This document shows, in pieces, positions 9,646-18,564 of a stretch of DNA of 64,000 bases. Under the pieces are notes generated by a model. The model ran no database searches, was not told where the DNA came from, and saw only the letters and a list, made by a program, of their open reading frames with translations. How positions within the stretch are numbered: the first letter of the stretch is position 1; every line of letters starts with the position of its first letter. The stretch is from an uncultured Neomegalonema sp. (GTDB taxonomy: Bacteria; Pseudomonadota; Alphaproteobacteria; Rhodobacterales; Rhodobacteraceae), in assembly GCA_937957975.1 (NCBI GenBank), contig CALFFK010000066.1, positions 1 through 64,000 on the forward strand, read 5' to 3'. The translations under genes and the position numbers were made by a program.

Positions 9646-11151
9646 ATGGTCATCGACCGGGACGACGATGGAGAAGATCAGGGAAACCTTGCGGAGCAAT
9701 CCGTTACCGACCTCTCCAATGCGATCAAACGCACTGTTGAAGATCGTTTCGGCCTCGTGCGCGTGCGTGGCGAGATTGGCCGCGTCTCCCGTCCCCGTTC
9801 GGGGCATATCTACCTGAGTCTGAAGGACGATAAATCAGTCATTGATGGCGTTCTCTGGAAAGGAGTTGCTTCGCGCCTCACGGTATCGCCGGAGGAGGGC
9901 ATGGAGGTCGTGGCAACGGGGCGTCTGACCACTTTTGGCGGCCAGTCGAAATACCAGATTGTCATTGATAACCTTGTTCCGGCGGGTGCAGGAGCATTGA
10001 TGGCAATGCTTGATGCGCGGCGTCGGGCGATGGAGGCGGAGGGTTTGTTCGCGCCGGAAAGAAAGCGCGCTATCCCGCTTATTCCCCGTACCATCGGTGT
10101 TGTCACATCCCCGTCGGGCGCGGTGATCCGGGATATTTTGCATCGTTTGTCAGAGCGGTTCCCCTGTGATGTTCTTGTCTGGCCGGTTGCTGTTCAGGGG
10201 CAAAAATGTGCCGCAGAGGTCGCCGCCGCGATTCGCGGCTTTGATGCACTGGAACAGGGTGGCCCGATTGCGCGCCCGGATGTGCTGATCGTCGCGCGGG
10301 GTGGCGGTTCACTGGAAGACCTGTGGGGGTTCAACGAGGAAGTGGTCGTCCGGGCGGCGGCGGAATGCCGGATACCGTTGATCTCTGCTATCGGTCACGA
10401 AACCGATGTAACCTTGCTTGACCATGTTGCCGACCTGCGCGCCCCGACCCCGACGGGGGCGGCGGAAAAGGCCGTGCCTGTCAGAACCGATCTTCTGGCC
10501 CGATTGTCGGAGCAGGGCGGTCGCCGCTTGCGGGCGATGGAACGATTGCTTGGTCTTTTGCGCCAGCGAACGGGGCAAGCGGGGCGGATGTTGCCCAAGC
10601 CTGATGCGTTGACGGGTGACAGGCGGCAACGTCTCGATTTTGCGGGTCAAACCCTGTCTCGCTCCCTGCTAGATTATATCAGCGAGTATCGCCATACGCT
10701 GGCCGGAAGCCATGCGCGCCTTCGCCCCATCACGATGCAAACGCGCTTGCGCGAGGCGGCGCGTGGGTTGGCGGGCCTGTCCGGGCGTCTGTCGCCACAA
10801 CGGTTGCGCCGAACAGTGACAGAAAGGCGTGATCGCACCAGCACCCTCGGAATTGCTCTTGTCAGAACCCGGCAAACGCTTCTTGATGCCCGTGCCGAGC
10901 GATTGGCGGGCCTCACTCGCACCATTGAAGCCCTGTCCTACAAACGGGTTCTGGAGCGCGGCTATGCCGTGGTGCGTGATGAGGCCGACGGCATACTCAA
11001 TGATCCGGGGCACACAAAATCGGGCCAAATGCTTCATATCGAATTCGCGGGGGCCAAACGACTCGATGCCATCGTCGCAAAAGCGACATCATCCCGCCCG
11101 AAACGGATGACGAAGAAACGGGAGGAACAGCCTCCAGGTCTTTTCGACTGA
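9646..11151 (+). CDS. xseA: Exodeoxyribonuclease VII large subunit
   Basis: The catalytic subunit of ExoVII, which degrades single-stranded DNA together with XseB. The N-terminal OB-fold domain contains VRVRGEIGRVSRP and GHIYLSLKDD. The nuclease core has RTIGVVTSPSGAVIRDI, ARGGGSLEDLWGFNEE and ISAIGHETDVTLLD, followed by a long Arg-rich coiled coil and a C-terminal segment with ALSYKRVLERGYAVV. AAGGAG five bases before the ATG at 9646 decides the start, giving 501 residues; the ORF track begins 45 codons earlier, inside the purD promoter region. xseB is not in this window. Confidence 0.94.
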   Translation: MVIDRDDDGEDQGNLAEQSVTDLSNAIKRTVEDRFGLVRVRGEIGRVSRPRSGHIYLSLKDDKSVIDGVLWKGVASRLTVSPEEGMEVVATGRLTTFGGQSKYQIVIDNLVPAGAGALMAMLDARRRAMEAEGLFAPERKRAIPLIPRTIGVVTSPSGAVIRDILHRLSERFPCDVLVWPVAVQGQKCAAEVAAAIRGFDALEQGGPIARPDVLIVARGGGSLEDLWGFNEEVVVRAAAECRIPLISAIGHETDVTLLDHVADLRAPTPTGAAEKAVPVRTDLLARLSEQGGRRLRAMERLLGLLRQRTGQAGRMLPKPDALTGDRRQRLDFAGQTLSRSLLDYISEYRHTLAGSHARLRPITMQTRLREAARGLAGLSGRLSPQRLRRTVTERRDRTSTLGIALVRTRQTLLDARAERLAGLTRTIEALSYKRVLERGYAVVRDEADGILNDPGHTKSGQMLHIEFAGAKRLDAIVAKATSSRPKRMTKKREEQPPGLFD

Positions 11152-11608
11152 AACCAGCGTCTATATGGCCATCCGAAGGCTCCCGGTGTCCGTGAATTTT
11201 TTGCGGATGGCAAGAGCACTACAATCACATCAAAAAGAATCAGCCATTGTTCTGATTGATGAATAATAATTTGTATGCGGATATTCTGCTTCTGGCATAT
11301 GCGGTGCCTGACGTGACTCCATTATCACAATGTCTTTGGAATCATGCAGGTGCCGGAAGTCATCGGCAGGGTCATTGAGATAACCACAGGGCAAGGCCGC
11401 CCCTGATTGCGCGGTCGTCGGCCCGTATGAGTACAAATCAGCACTGATACGAAAAGGCATCCGCTGATGCGCTTTCTACGTTCTGAAGGATGCAGCATAT
11501 TGACGCTATCCGTTCGGTTCCCGTACTCTGGACGAGAAGTTGCGAGATCGTCGCATCCATTGGGGTTCCGGGATCACATCTCCCCCCCGGAGGCAGAGGG
11601 AAAGCGTT
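11152..11608. other. Intergenic region, 457 bp, no gene recognised
   Basis: No ORF here looks like a real gene; the 76-codon minus-strand ORF at 11230-11460 has no strong ribosome-binding site or recognisable motif. Two inverted repeats are visible: GCCATCCG (11168-11175) with CGGATGGC (11204-11211), and AATCAG with CTGATT at 11238-11257. The end of the region carries the ribosome-binding site of the OmpA-family gene. Confidence 0.5.
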
Positions 11609-13615
11609 ATGAAATTAAGAATTCTGACGGCTTGCGCCGTAGCCGCGCTCGCGGTCGGTACCGGGGCAAATGCGCAGGAATTACCTGACTGGAACCCGCA
11701 GACGATCTGTATCGAAGATTCAACACCGCAGCATTGTGGCTTTCTCGAAGGTCAGGCCCGGTCGCATATTTCGGAGCAATGGCAATTCATTCCCAGCCTC
11801 GTGCGCGAACGATGCCTGACACGCAGTGAGAAAGAGGAAACGGTAAGCTGGCGTCTGTTTGGCGATTGCATTGCTGACGCGGCGCGTGCGCCGGGCAGTG
11901 ATGGCGGCGCAAGTAGTGCTGTTGCTTCTTCCACAGCGTCTACTGGCGGCGGAAACACAGCAGATATGGATGCCCTTCGCGCGGAGCTGGACACGACTAA
12001 AAGCAGTGTGGCCGGGCTTGAAGCCGAGTTGAAAAAAGCCCAGGCAGAAAAGCAATCCAGCGAAGCGCAGATCAAAAGTCTGCAACAAAAACTGGCGGCG
12101 AGTGCAGCGGCTGCAACGGCGGCGGCTGTGGCTGTCGCCTCAACTTCTGCTACGGCAGGGGATGACGGCGATACAGCGGAACTGCAAGCCGCACTCGACA
12201 AAGCCGAATCCCGCGCTCGTGGTGCAGAGTTCCGCACGAATGCGCTGCAATCGACTCTCAAGGAAATCATCGCCAGTTCAAAGGCAACCAAAACCGAAGA
12301 TGAAGCGGCGCTTGAAAAAGCCGCTACCGAGTTAAAACGCAGCAGTGCGCGCATCGAAGGTCTGCAACAAAGGCTGATGGAGGCGAATGACGCTTCTGCG
12401 GCGGAGGGTGGCGGCGGCGATACGGAAGCGTTGCAAGCCGCGCTCGACAAGGCCGAATCGCGTGCGCGGGGTGCAGAGTTCCGCACGAATGCGCTGCAAT
12501 CGACCCTCAAGGAAGTCATCGCCAGTTCAAAGGCGACTAAAACCGAAGATGAAGCGGCCCTCGAAAAAGCCACTACCGAATTGAAGCGCAGCAGTGCGCG
12601 GATCGAAGGTCTGCAACAACGTCTCGTCGAGGCGATGAAGCTGGCAGAAGGGGCAACAACAGGCGGCGATTCCGACGAACGAATCGCTTCGCTCGAAGCA
12701 GAACTTGAAAAAGCCAACACCGGCGTTCGGAGCGGTGAAGCCCGCATCGAAGGTCTTCAGCAACGGTTGATTGCGGCAAATGAACGTGCCGATGCATCCC
12801 CCGCCCCGGCCGGGGGTGGCGACGAAGCCGCCGGGCTTCGTCAACAGCTTGACGTTGCCGAATCACGGATCGGAAATCTGCAAGCTCGTCTTCGTAATGG
12901 CCGCGACAGCCTGTTGGAGGCGAGAGAAGGCCGAACAGCCAGCGAGCGTAATCTCGAAGGTGCTCGTACCCGGATTCTGGCTTTGCAGGACGCAATCATC
13001 ACCTCCCGCAAAGTGTCACAGGATGAGATGGCGGCACTCAAGGCAGAACTGGCCAAGTTGCAGGCAATGTCTTCCGATGCAGCCAGTGATGGCACGGATA
13101 TCATGGCGGCAAACAAGAGCCTTGAAGCCTTGCTTGCCAATCAACGGGAACGCTCTGCACGGGTTGCCGAAACCGTTTCTACGCAACGCGTAAAAATCCG
13201 TGATCTCGAAAGCGAACTCAGCACATTGCGCCGTGCGGCTCAAACCTCCGGGATTTCATCCTGCCAGCAACGCTTGAGTAATGTGGTCAGCAGTGGCGGT
13301 ATCCAGTTCGAGAACAATAAAGCCGATCTTCGCGCTGATGCGTCCCAAACCATCAATCGCCTCATCTCCATCATCCGCGATTGTGAAAATACGCGGATCA
13401 CGGTGAAGGGGCATACAGACGCCCTGGGCGATCGGGCTTATAACCTCGGATTGTCCCAACGTCGCGCCGATGCTGTTGTTACCTACATGGAGAGTAATGG
13501 CGTCGCACCTGGCCTTGTCACTGCCATAGGTGTTGGCCCGGATGAGCCTGTCGCTGATAACAACACACGCGCCGGACGGGCACAGAACCGCCGGATCGAA
13601 CTCCTCGTCGAATAA
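11609..13615 (+). CDS. OmpA-family protein with long periplasmic coiled coil
   Basis: A 668-residue secreted protein with signal peptide MKLRILTACAVAALAVGTGANA. A small cysteine-containing domain follows (two Cys pairs before residue 90), then about 430 residues of Ala/Glu/Lys/Arg-rich coiled coil with Gly/Ser/Thr linkers, and finally an OmpA C-like peptidoglycan-binding domain (IQFENNKADLRADA, VKGHTDALGD, LSQRRADAVVTYM, NRRIELLVE). It probably spans the periplasm and anchors to peptidoglycan. The coiled coil holds a clear internal duplication. Start chosen at 11609, after GGAGG and AGAGGGAAAG, rather than 11540. A strong terminator follows, so it is probably monocistronic. Confidence 0.82.
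   Translation: MKLRILTACAVAALAVGTGANAQELPDWNPQTICIEDSTPQHCGFLEGQARSHISEQWQFIPSLVRERCLTRSEKEETVSWRLFGDCIADAARAPGSDGGASSAVASSTASTGGGNTADMDALRAELDTTKSSVAGLEAELKKAQAEKQSSEAQIKSLQQKLAASAAAATAAAVAVASTSATAGDDGDTAELQAALDKAESRARGAEFRTNALQSTLKEIIASSKATKTEDEAALEKAATELKRSSARIEGLQQRLMEANDASAAEGGGGDTEALQAALDKAESRARGAEFRTNALQSTLKEVIASSKATKTEDEAALEKATTELKRSSARIEGLQQRLVEAMKLAEGATTGGDSDERIASLEAELEKANTGVRSGEARIEGLQQRLIAANERADASPAPAGGGDEAAGLRQQLDVAESRIGNLQARLRNGRDSLLEAREGRTASERNLEGARTRILALQDAIITSRKVSQDEMAALKAELAKLQAMSSDAASDGTDIMAANKSLEALLANQRERSARVAETVSTQRVKIRDLESELSTLRRAAQTSGISSCQQRLSNVVSSGGIQFENNKADLRADASQTINRLISIIRDCENTRITVKGHTDALGDRAYNLGLSQRRADAVVTYMESNGVAPGLVTAIGVGPDEPVADNNTRAGRAQNRRIELLVE
12182..12634 (+). 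repeat. Internal tandem duplication in the coiled coil (two 204-bp units)
   Basis: Unit 1 is 12182-12385 and unit 2 is 12431-12634, offset by exactly 249 bases (83 codons). Both encode ALDKAESRARGAEFRTNALQ... followed by RSSARIEGLQQRL. Protein identity is nearly complete, with mostly synonymous DNA differences. A third, degenerate partial copy (GEARIEGLQQRLIAANE) follows at about 12730. Confidence 0.9.
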
Positions 13616-13626
13616 CGCAACAGCAT

Positions 13627-13673
13627 GGGGCTGATGGACATCTCGTTTTAGGTGTCGTCAGCCCCTTTCGTTT
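13627..13673 (+). terminator. Rho-independent terminator after the OmpA-family gene
   Basis: GGGGCTGA (13627-13634) pairs perfectly with TCAGCCCC (13658-13665), extended inside by GACAT/GTGTC, and is followed by TTTCGTTT. It begins 11 bases after the stop codon. Confidence 0.82.
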
Positions 13674-13724
13674 CGTGGCTCCGACCTGTAACACGCGCTT
13701 ATCATTCGCGCTGGAGAGTAGATC

Positions 13725-14699
13725 ATGCCTGTCGTTACGGTCTTCGGAGGGTCCGGGTTTATCGGGCGCTATGCGGTCCGCAAGCTTGCCAAACGTGGTT
13801 GGCGTGTCCGGGTGGCTGTGCGTCGCCCGAATGAAGCCATTTTCCTGCGAACAGCGGGGGATGTCGGGCAAGTCGAGGTCATTCAGGCCAATATCCGCGA
13901 TGATGCCTCCACCGCGCGTGCAATCGCCGGATCGGATGCCGTTATCAATCTCGTGGGAATCCTGTTCCCAACCGGCAAGCAAACCTTCGACGCCGTTCAA
14001 CGCGATGGGGCCGAACGTATTGCCCGCTTCTGCGCCCAGTATGGCATTGACCGTCTCGTTCATATCTCCGCCATTGGCGCGGATGCAGAATCCGGGATCG
14101 CGTATCAGCGTACCAAAGCCGAAGCCGAATCGGCGGTTCTGCGCCATGTGCCTACGGCGACCATTCTGCGCCCCTCTCTCGTGTTCGGGCCGGAAGATGA
14201 ATTCTTCAACCGCTTTGCAGGCATGGCCCGTATGTCGCCTGTTCTGCCGCTCATTGGCGGTGAAACCCGTTTTCAGCCCGTTTATGTCGGCGATGTTGCG
14301 GAGGCGGCAGTACGGTCGCTGGAAGTTGCCGAGGCTAAAGGTGCGACCTTTGAACTTGGTGGCCCGGAAGTCATTACCATGCGCGACGTGTTCGATCTGG
14401 TGATGGACGAGACAGGCCGTCGCCGTTTCGTTCTTCCTGTGCCCGGCTGGATTGCCCGCATTCAGGCATGGGTGTTCGAATTACCCAATCGCCTTTTGGG
14501 TCTGGCACCGCTTCTCACCCGCGATCAGGTTGCGATGCTCGATACGGATAATGTTGTTGGGGAAGAAGCGAAGAATATCAGTGACCTCGGCGTCAAACCG
14601 ACGACATTGGAATCGATCCTGCCGACTTATCTCTATCGCTACCGGGTGTCGGGCCAATACGCGCGCACGATAGTAAAGCGCGATCAGGTTGATCCATGA
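13725..14699 (+). CDS. NDUFA9-like NAD(P)-binding protein (atypical short-chain dehydrogenase)
   Basis: A 324-residue Rossmann-fold protein. The dinucleotide loop is VFGGSGFIGRYAV at the N-terminus, and strand motifs NLVGILFPTG and VHISAIGAD follow. A YxxxK-like stretch (YQRTKAEAE) and TILRPSLVFGPEDEFFNRF identify the complex I NDUFA9/39 kDa-like group rather than a classic epimerase. In alphaproteobacteria and mitochondria relatives are linked to respiratory complex I assembly or to quinone-related functions; the exact role here is not established. GGAGAG upstream supports the start. The gene is convergent with the GNAT gene. Confidence 0.8.
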   Translation: MPVVTVFGGSGFIGRYAVRKLAKRGWRVRVAVRRPNEAIFLRTAGDVGQVEVIQANIRDDASTARAIAGSDAVINLVGILFPTGKQTFDAVQRDGAERIARFCAQYGIDRLVHISAIGADAESGIAYQRTKAEAESAVLRHVPTATILRPSLVFGPEDEFFNRFAGMARMSPVLPLIGGETRFQPVYVGDVAEAAVRSLEVAEAKGATFELGGPEVITMRDVFDLVMDETGRRRFVLPVPGWIARIQAWVFELPNRLLGLAPLLTRDQVAMLDTDNVVGEEAKNISDLGVKPTTLESILPTYLYRYRVSGQYARTIVKRDQVDP

Positions 14700-14720
14700 C
14701 GCCGCAAAATACGGGCATTT

Positions 14721-14822
14721 ATAGAAAATTGCGCAACCATTGAATCGAGTGTCAGATTTTCGCGTTCGAGCCGTAAGGCGAGAGACAGCGAAACCTGCTT
14801 CAATATTTGCGCAAATTTCTAT
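14721..14822. repeat. Imperfect 24-bp inverted repeat with 54-nt spacer between convergent genes
   Basis: Arm 14721-14744 (ATAGAAAATTGCGCAA...) matches the reverse complement of 14799-14822 at 21 of 24 positions. Each arm contains the palindrome TTGCGCAA; the right arm holds the longer ATTTGCGCAAAT. The spacer contains a further TTTCGC/GCGAAA pair. It could be a bidirectional terminator, a small non-autonomous transposable element or a double protein-binding site. No target-site duplication is obvious. Confidence 0.6.
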
Positions 14823-14837
14823 TGGGACGCTTCAGCC

Positions 14838-15455
14838 TCAGGGCCGAAAAAGTAGCGACCGCCCCCAGAACTGAAGCGTTTTCTCTGTCTCGTCTGTCTG
14901 TCCCATATCCCGCCACGCAAAGCGCGCCACCACACCATCCAGCGGCACATATCCCCGCTTGCGCCAAAAGGCATCATGCGAGCGGTAATCAACGGGACGT
15001 GCCGGATGGGTATCGGGTCGAATGACGCTGCAAAAACAAGAATCACTCATCCCAAGGGAACGCGCGTGGGCTTCACGGCCATCGAAAAACGCATGGCCCA
15101 GTCCCATGCCGCGCCACTCCGGTAGCAAGACGGATTCAGCGCAATAGAAACGGTGTTTCACGGCCAATCCGTGCGCCCGGAAGGGGGCGACCCATTCTTC
15201 TTCGACATCCGTGATCGGCGCGCCGGTTGCCGCCCCGACAATCCGGCCACCATCCCGCGCGACCACTATGACCGAGCGCGCAGAGCTTCCAAGGGCCGCA
15301 AGATACGCGTGCTCATAGTCCAGATCACCGTCATAAAGATAAGGAAAGGCCCGGAAAACCGCGATCCGCAACGCTGCGATTTCGGGGATAACAGCGTCAA
15401 TCGCATCGCCTGTCAGCGATTCGACGGTCACTCCCTGAGTTTGCCATCGGTTCAT
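14838..15455 (-). CDS. GNAT-family N-acetyltransferase
   Basis: A 205-residue protein. The acetyl-CoA-binding region is readable: a beta strand with VVARDGGRIVGAATGAPI, then SVLLPEWRGMGLGHAFFDGREAHA, which carries the R/Q-x-x-G-x-G/A loop as RGMGLG. The substrate is unknown. The gene ends next to the inverted repeat described at 14721-14822 and is divergent from ssrA. Confidence 0.75.
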   Translation of the reverse strand: MNRWQTQGVTVESLTGDAIDAVIPEIAALRIAVFRAFPYLYDGDLDYEHAYLAALGSSARSVIVVARDGGRIVGAATGAPITDVEEEWVAPFRAHGLAVKHRFYCAESVLLPEWRGMGLGHAFFDGREAHARSLGMSDSCFCSVIRPDTHPARPVDYRSHDAFWRKRGYVPLDGVVARFAWRDMGQTDETEKTLQFWGRSLLFRP

Positions 15456-15512
15456 ATCCTCGTTGCTCCCTTCAGAAATTAGCCCGCATTTTATAGATCG
15501 GGAACTTTCCCC

Positions 15513-15541
15513 TTCAAATCAGCGACCAATATCCCTATATT
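15513..15541 (+). promoter_or_regulatory. Probable sigma-70-type promoter of ssrA
   Basis: TTCAAA and TATATT are separated by 17 bases, and the -10 hexamer ends a few bases before the first stem of the tmRNA precursor. Position and spacing fit a housekeeping promoter. No transcription-start data exist here, so this is inference from sequence. Confidence 0.5.
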
Positions 15542-15547
15542 CAATCT

Positions 15548-15862
15548 GTCTGCTTCGGCAGACTATGGTGATAAACGCGCGTATAATAAGCGGATTGGAC
15601 CCGGGGGCGGTACCCGGCGGCTCCACCAAAACTCCCTTCGTTTGAGGGATGGACGGGGCCGAAACAGGATCGACAAACGTCTAAAGACGTAGCTTTTACC
15701 CGGCATGGTTCCGCCGTTATCGGGCTATTCGCACAATTGCAAACGACAATCGTGCTCCGGTCGCTCTCGCCGCTTAATTGCGGTGCGAAGACTGGAACTT
15801 GAGTCTTAGGCCCTAGCAGGTCTAAGCGGGGTTCGGAGGCACCTGGCAACAGAAGCCTCCAC
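15548..15862 (+). ncRNA. ssrA: tmRNA, two-piece circularly permuted form, tag ANDNRAPVALAA
   Basis: Rescues stalled ribosomes and tags unfinished proteins. As in alphaproteobacteria, the acceptor piece comes first and ends in CCA at 15626-15628, a short spacer is removed, and the coding piece begins GGGGCCGAAACAGGATCGAC at 15655. GGGGCC pairs with GGCTCC before the CCA, rebuilding the acceptor stem across the permutation. The tag reading frame runs from GCA at 15739 to TAA at 15777. The 3' end has the helix GGAGGC/GCCTCC followed by a T-rich run that may terminate transcription. The exact precursor and mature ends are estimates. The SspB gene lies just downstream. Confidence 0.93.
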
Positions 15863-15920
15863 TTTCCCTCTTCACGCATCCCCCTTTTGCACTATGATCC
15901 AGCGAATGAATGGGGGAAGT

Positions 15921-16421
15921 ATGGATTCTGGACCAATTGATTATGGCAAACTCATCCGCGAGGGATTGCGGAGTGTGATGGCCCGTTCACTAAAACATAC
16001 GCTCGAACACGGGCTGTATGGCGATCAGCATTTTTACATCACGTATTATACGCAGCATTCGGGCGTTGTGATGCCCGACTCGTTGCGTGCACAGTTCCCC
16101 GAAGAAATCACCATCGTGCTGGAATATGAATTCGAGGAACTCGCGGTTATGGACGACAGGTTTTCTGTCGAGTTGAGCTTTGGGGGGAAACCGACCCTGC
16201 TCGTCGTTCCTTTCGCGGCTGTCAGTATGTTCCGCGACCCCAGCGTCAACTTCCAGATTGAGTTTCCCTTTTCAGACGAAGATATGGCTCTCTTGCCGAA
16301 CACAGAAGGTGTGGATTCTCCTGCGGCACCGGAATCGGATGTTAAGATGGAGCAAGCCAAGACGCCCCAGGGCGACCCGGCGAATCGGGTTGTCAGTCTC
16401 GACGCCTTTCGCAAAAAGTAG
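15921..16421 (+). CDS. sspB: SspB-like adaptor for ssrA-tagged proteins
   Basis: A 166-residue protein of the alphaproteobacterial SspB family, which binds ssrA tags and delivers tagged proteins to ClpXP. The folded domain contains HFYITYYTQHSGVVMP and the SspB-typical strand pattern up to NFQIEFPF. A disordered acidic linker follows, and the C-terminal tail NRVVSLDAFRKK fits the short ClpX-docking peptide. GGGGGAAGT before the ATG at 15921 decides the start over 15894. It lies about 60 bases after ssrA, which supports the role directly. Confidence 0.88.
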   Translation: MDSGPIDYGKLIREGLRSVMARSLKHTLEHGLYGDQHFYITYYTQHSGVVMPDSLRAQFPEEITIVLEYEFEELAVMDDRFSVELSFGGKPTLLVVPFAAVSMFRDPSVNFQIEFPFSDEDMALLPNTEGVDSPAAPESDVKMEQAKTPQGDPANRVVSLDAFRKK

Positions 16422-16484
16422 CCACGCGCCAGCCCGCAAGTTATATCCCGCGTAATACCAAATTGATTGCAAGGGGAACGACCT

Positions 16485-17885
16485 GTGAGCGACCAGAAAA
16501 TCCGTACCGAAACCGATTCCTTTGGCCCGCTGGAAGTTCCTGCGGATCGCTATTGGGGCGCGCAAACCCAACGGTCGATTATCAATTTTCCCATCGGGTG
16601 GGAGCGTCAACCCGTCGCCATCGTGCGCGCTCTGGGCGTCATCAAACAGGCCACTGCGCGCGTGAACGCCGCGAATGGTGATCTGGAGAAAGATCTTGCC
16701 GACGCCATCGACCGGGCAGCGCAGGAGGTTATTGACGGAAAGATGGACGATCACTTCCCCCTCGTTGTCTGGCAGACCGGATCGGGAACCCAGTCGAACA
16801 TGAATGCAAACGAGGTTATCTCGAATCGTGCCATTGAATTGCTGGGTGGTGAGATGGGCAGCAAGACGCCCGTTCATCCCAACGATCACGTCAACCGCTC
16901 ACAATCCTCAAACGATACCTTCCCCACAGCCATGCACATCGCTGCGGCGCGCATGGCCCATGACACCCTGCTACCCGCTCTGGCAAAGCTGCATGGCGTT
17001 CTTGACCGAAAAGCAAAGGAATTTGCCGACATCATCAAGATCGGGCGTACCCATACACAGGATGCCACGCCCCTGACGCTTGGGCAGGAATTTGGCGGTT
17101 ATGCCTTTCAGGTCCGCAAGGGTATCGAGCGTGTCAATCATGCGTTGGATAACATCTATCCCCTTGCGCAGGGCGGCACGGCAGTGGGCACTGGCCTGAA
17201 CACCCGCCATGGATTTGCCAAGGCCGTCGCTGACGAGATTGCAACAATCACAGGTCTGCCTTTTGAGACAGCGGAGAATAAATTCGAGGCACTTGCCGCC
17301 CATGATGCCGTGGTTGAGATGTCCGGCGCGCTCAAAACCGTTGCTGCCTCTCTCTTCAAGATCGCTAACGACATTCGCTTTCTCGGTTCCGGTCCACGCA
17401 GTGGCCTTGGCGAGTTAAGCCTGCCGGAAAATGAACCGGGCAGCTCGATCATGCCCGGCAAAGTCAACCCGACCCAGTGCGAGGCACTTACGCAGGTTTG
17501 TGCGCATGTTATGGGCAATGATGCGGCCATCGGCTTTGCGGGCAGTCAGGGCCATTTTGAGCTGAACGTCTATAAGCCGATGATGGCCTATAATCTTCTG
17601 CAAGCCATGCAATTGCTCGGTGATGCTTCTGTCGCCTTCACGGATAATTGCGTTTCGGGCATCGAGGCAAACGAAGACCGCATTGCGAGACTGATGCGCG
17701 AAAGTCTTATGCTCGTCACGGCGCTGGCCCCTGAAATTGGCTATGACAACGCCACAAAGGTTGCCAAAACCGCGCATAAGAACGGCACAACGCTCAAGGA
17801 AGAGGCTCTCGCCCTGGGGTTCTGCGATGAAGAAACCTTCGAGCGCGTCGTGCGCCCTGAACAGATGATCGGGCCAAAGGCGTAA
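16485..17885 (+). CDS. fumC: Fumarate hydratase, class II
   Basis: Interconverts fumarate and L-malate in the TCA cycle (oxygen-stable, iron-free class). The 466-residue protein has the superfamily signature [11 protein letters not shown], the substrate-site stretch [11 protein letters not shown] and the early motif [29 protein letters not shown] seven bases upstream makes the GTG at 16485 the likely start; the track starts at an earlier TTG. It converges on gph, with only seven bases between stop codons. Confidence 0.95.
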   Translation: MSDQKIRTETDSFGPLEVPADRYWGAQTQRSIINFPIGWERQPVAIVRALGVIKQATARVNAANGDLEKDLADAIDRAAQEVIDGKMDDHFPLVVWQTGSGTQSNMNANEVISNRAIELLGGEMGSKTPVHPNDHVNRSQSSNDTFPTAMHIAAARMAHDTLLPALAKLHGVLDRKAKEFADIIKIGRTHTQDATPLTLGQEFGGYAFQVRKGIERVNHALDNIYPLAQGGTAVGTGLNTRHGFAKAVADEIATITGLPFETAENKFEALAAHDAVVEMSGALKTVAASLFKIANDIRFLGSGPRSGLGELSLPENEPGSSIMPGKVNPTQCEALTQVCAHVMGNDAAIGFAGSQGHFELNVYKPMMAYNLLQAMQLLGDASVAFTDNCVSGIEANEDRIARLMRESLMLVTALAPEIGYDNATKVAKTAHKNGTTLKEEALALGFCDEETFERVVRPEQMIGPKA

Positions 17886-17892
17886 CGACGCC

Positions 17893-18564
17893 TCAGCGAC
17901 GGCGAACAGCCTCCAGCGCATCCACCATTTCGGTGAAGCTGTGAACCACTGCCTCCGGCGCCATATCGGTGACGGGGGTGTCGGAATATCCAAAGCTGGT
18001 CATAATGCACGGCACATCCGCATTGCGGGCCGTGTTGCGATCCGTATCCGTATCCCCGATCATAACCGAGAAATGCGCTTCGGCCCCGCACCGCTCGATG
18101 GTCGTAAGCAATGCCACGGGATCAGGTTTACGCACAGGTAGCGTATCTGACCCAATCAGCGCAGCAAACCGATGCAGCACATCCAGTCGCTCCAGCAGGG
18201 TTCGCGCCAATCCCTCAGGCTTGTTCGTGCAAACCCCAACAATCCACCCCTGCGCTTCCAGAGTATCGAGCGTGTCGATCACACCATCATAGAGCCGCGA
18301 TTCATCCGCGATCCGCTCTGCGTAGCGGTCGAGAAACGGGTGGTACAAACTATCCACTTCCCGTTCATCCACTGGATGCCCTGCATGGTCCAAAGCCGCT
18401 CGAATCAGGGCTTTTGCACCAAAACCCGCAGTCGTCTCCGCAATGGAGAGTGGCAACGGCGCAAATCCGCGCCCTGCAAACAGGTTATTCACCGTACCCA
18501 CCAGATCAGGTGCAGTATGGGCGAGAGTGCCATCGAGATCAAAGATGGCGCATGGGGTGCTCAT
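17893..18564 (-). CDS. gph: Phosphoglycolate phosphatase (HAD superfamily)
   Basis: A 223-residue haloacid-dehalogenase phosphatase. Motif I is FDLDGTLAHT at the N-terminus, motif II is GVCTNKPEG, the lysine motif III is PVRKPDP, and motif IV is MIGDTDTDRNTA. Length and the GFG.KALI cap sequence fit Gph, which removes 2-phosphoglycolate formed during DNA repair or by Rubisco; other small phosphate esters are possible substrates. The ATG overlaps the stop of the upstream antiporter gene by four bases (ATGA), so the two are translationally coupled. Confidence 0.85.
   Translation of the reverse strand: MSTPCAIFDLDGTLAHTAPDLVGTVNNLFAGRGFAPLPLSIAETTAGFGAKALIRAALDHAGHPVDEREVDSLYHPFLDRYAERIADESRLYDGVIDTLDTLEAQGWIVGVCTNKPEGLARTLLERLDVLHRFAALIGSDTLPVRKPDPVALLTTIERCGAEAHFSVMIGDTDTDRNTARNADVPCIMTSFGYSDTPVTDMAPEAVVHSFTEMVDALEAVRRR

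Noticed and set aside
11168-11211. GCCATCCG/CGGATGGC inverted repeat after xseA as a terminator
   Set aside because: Loop of 28 bases and no T run after the stem; noted only within the intergenic entry.
11230-11460. 76-codon minus-strand ORF after xseA
   Set aside because: No good ribosome-binding site, no hydrophobic or family motif; treated as non-coding.
15541-15879. 112-codon minus-strand ORF
   Set aside because: Entirely antisense to the tmRNA gene, whose tag and stems explain this stretch.
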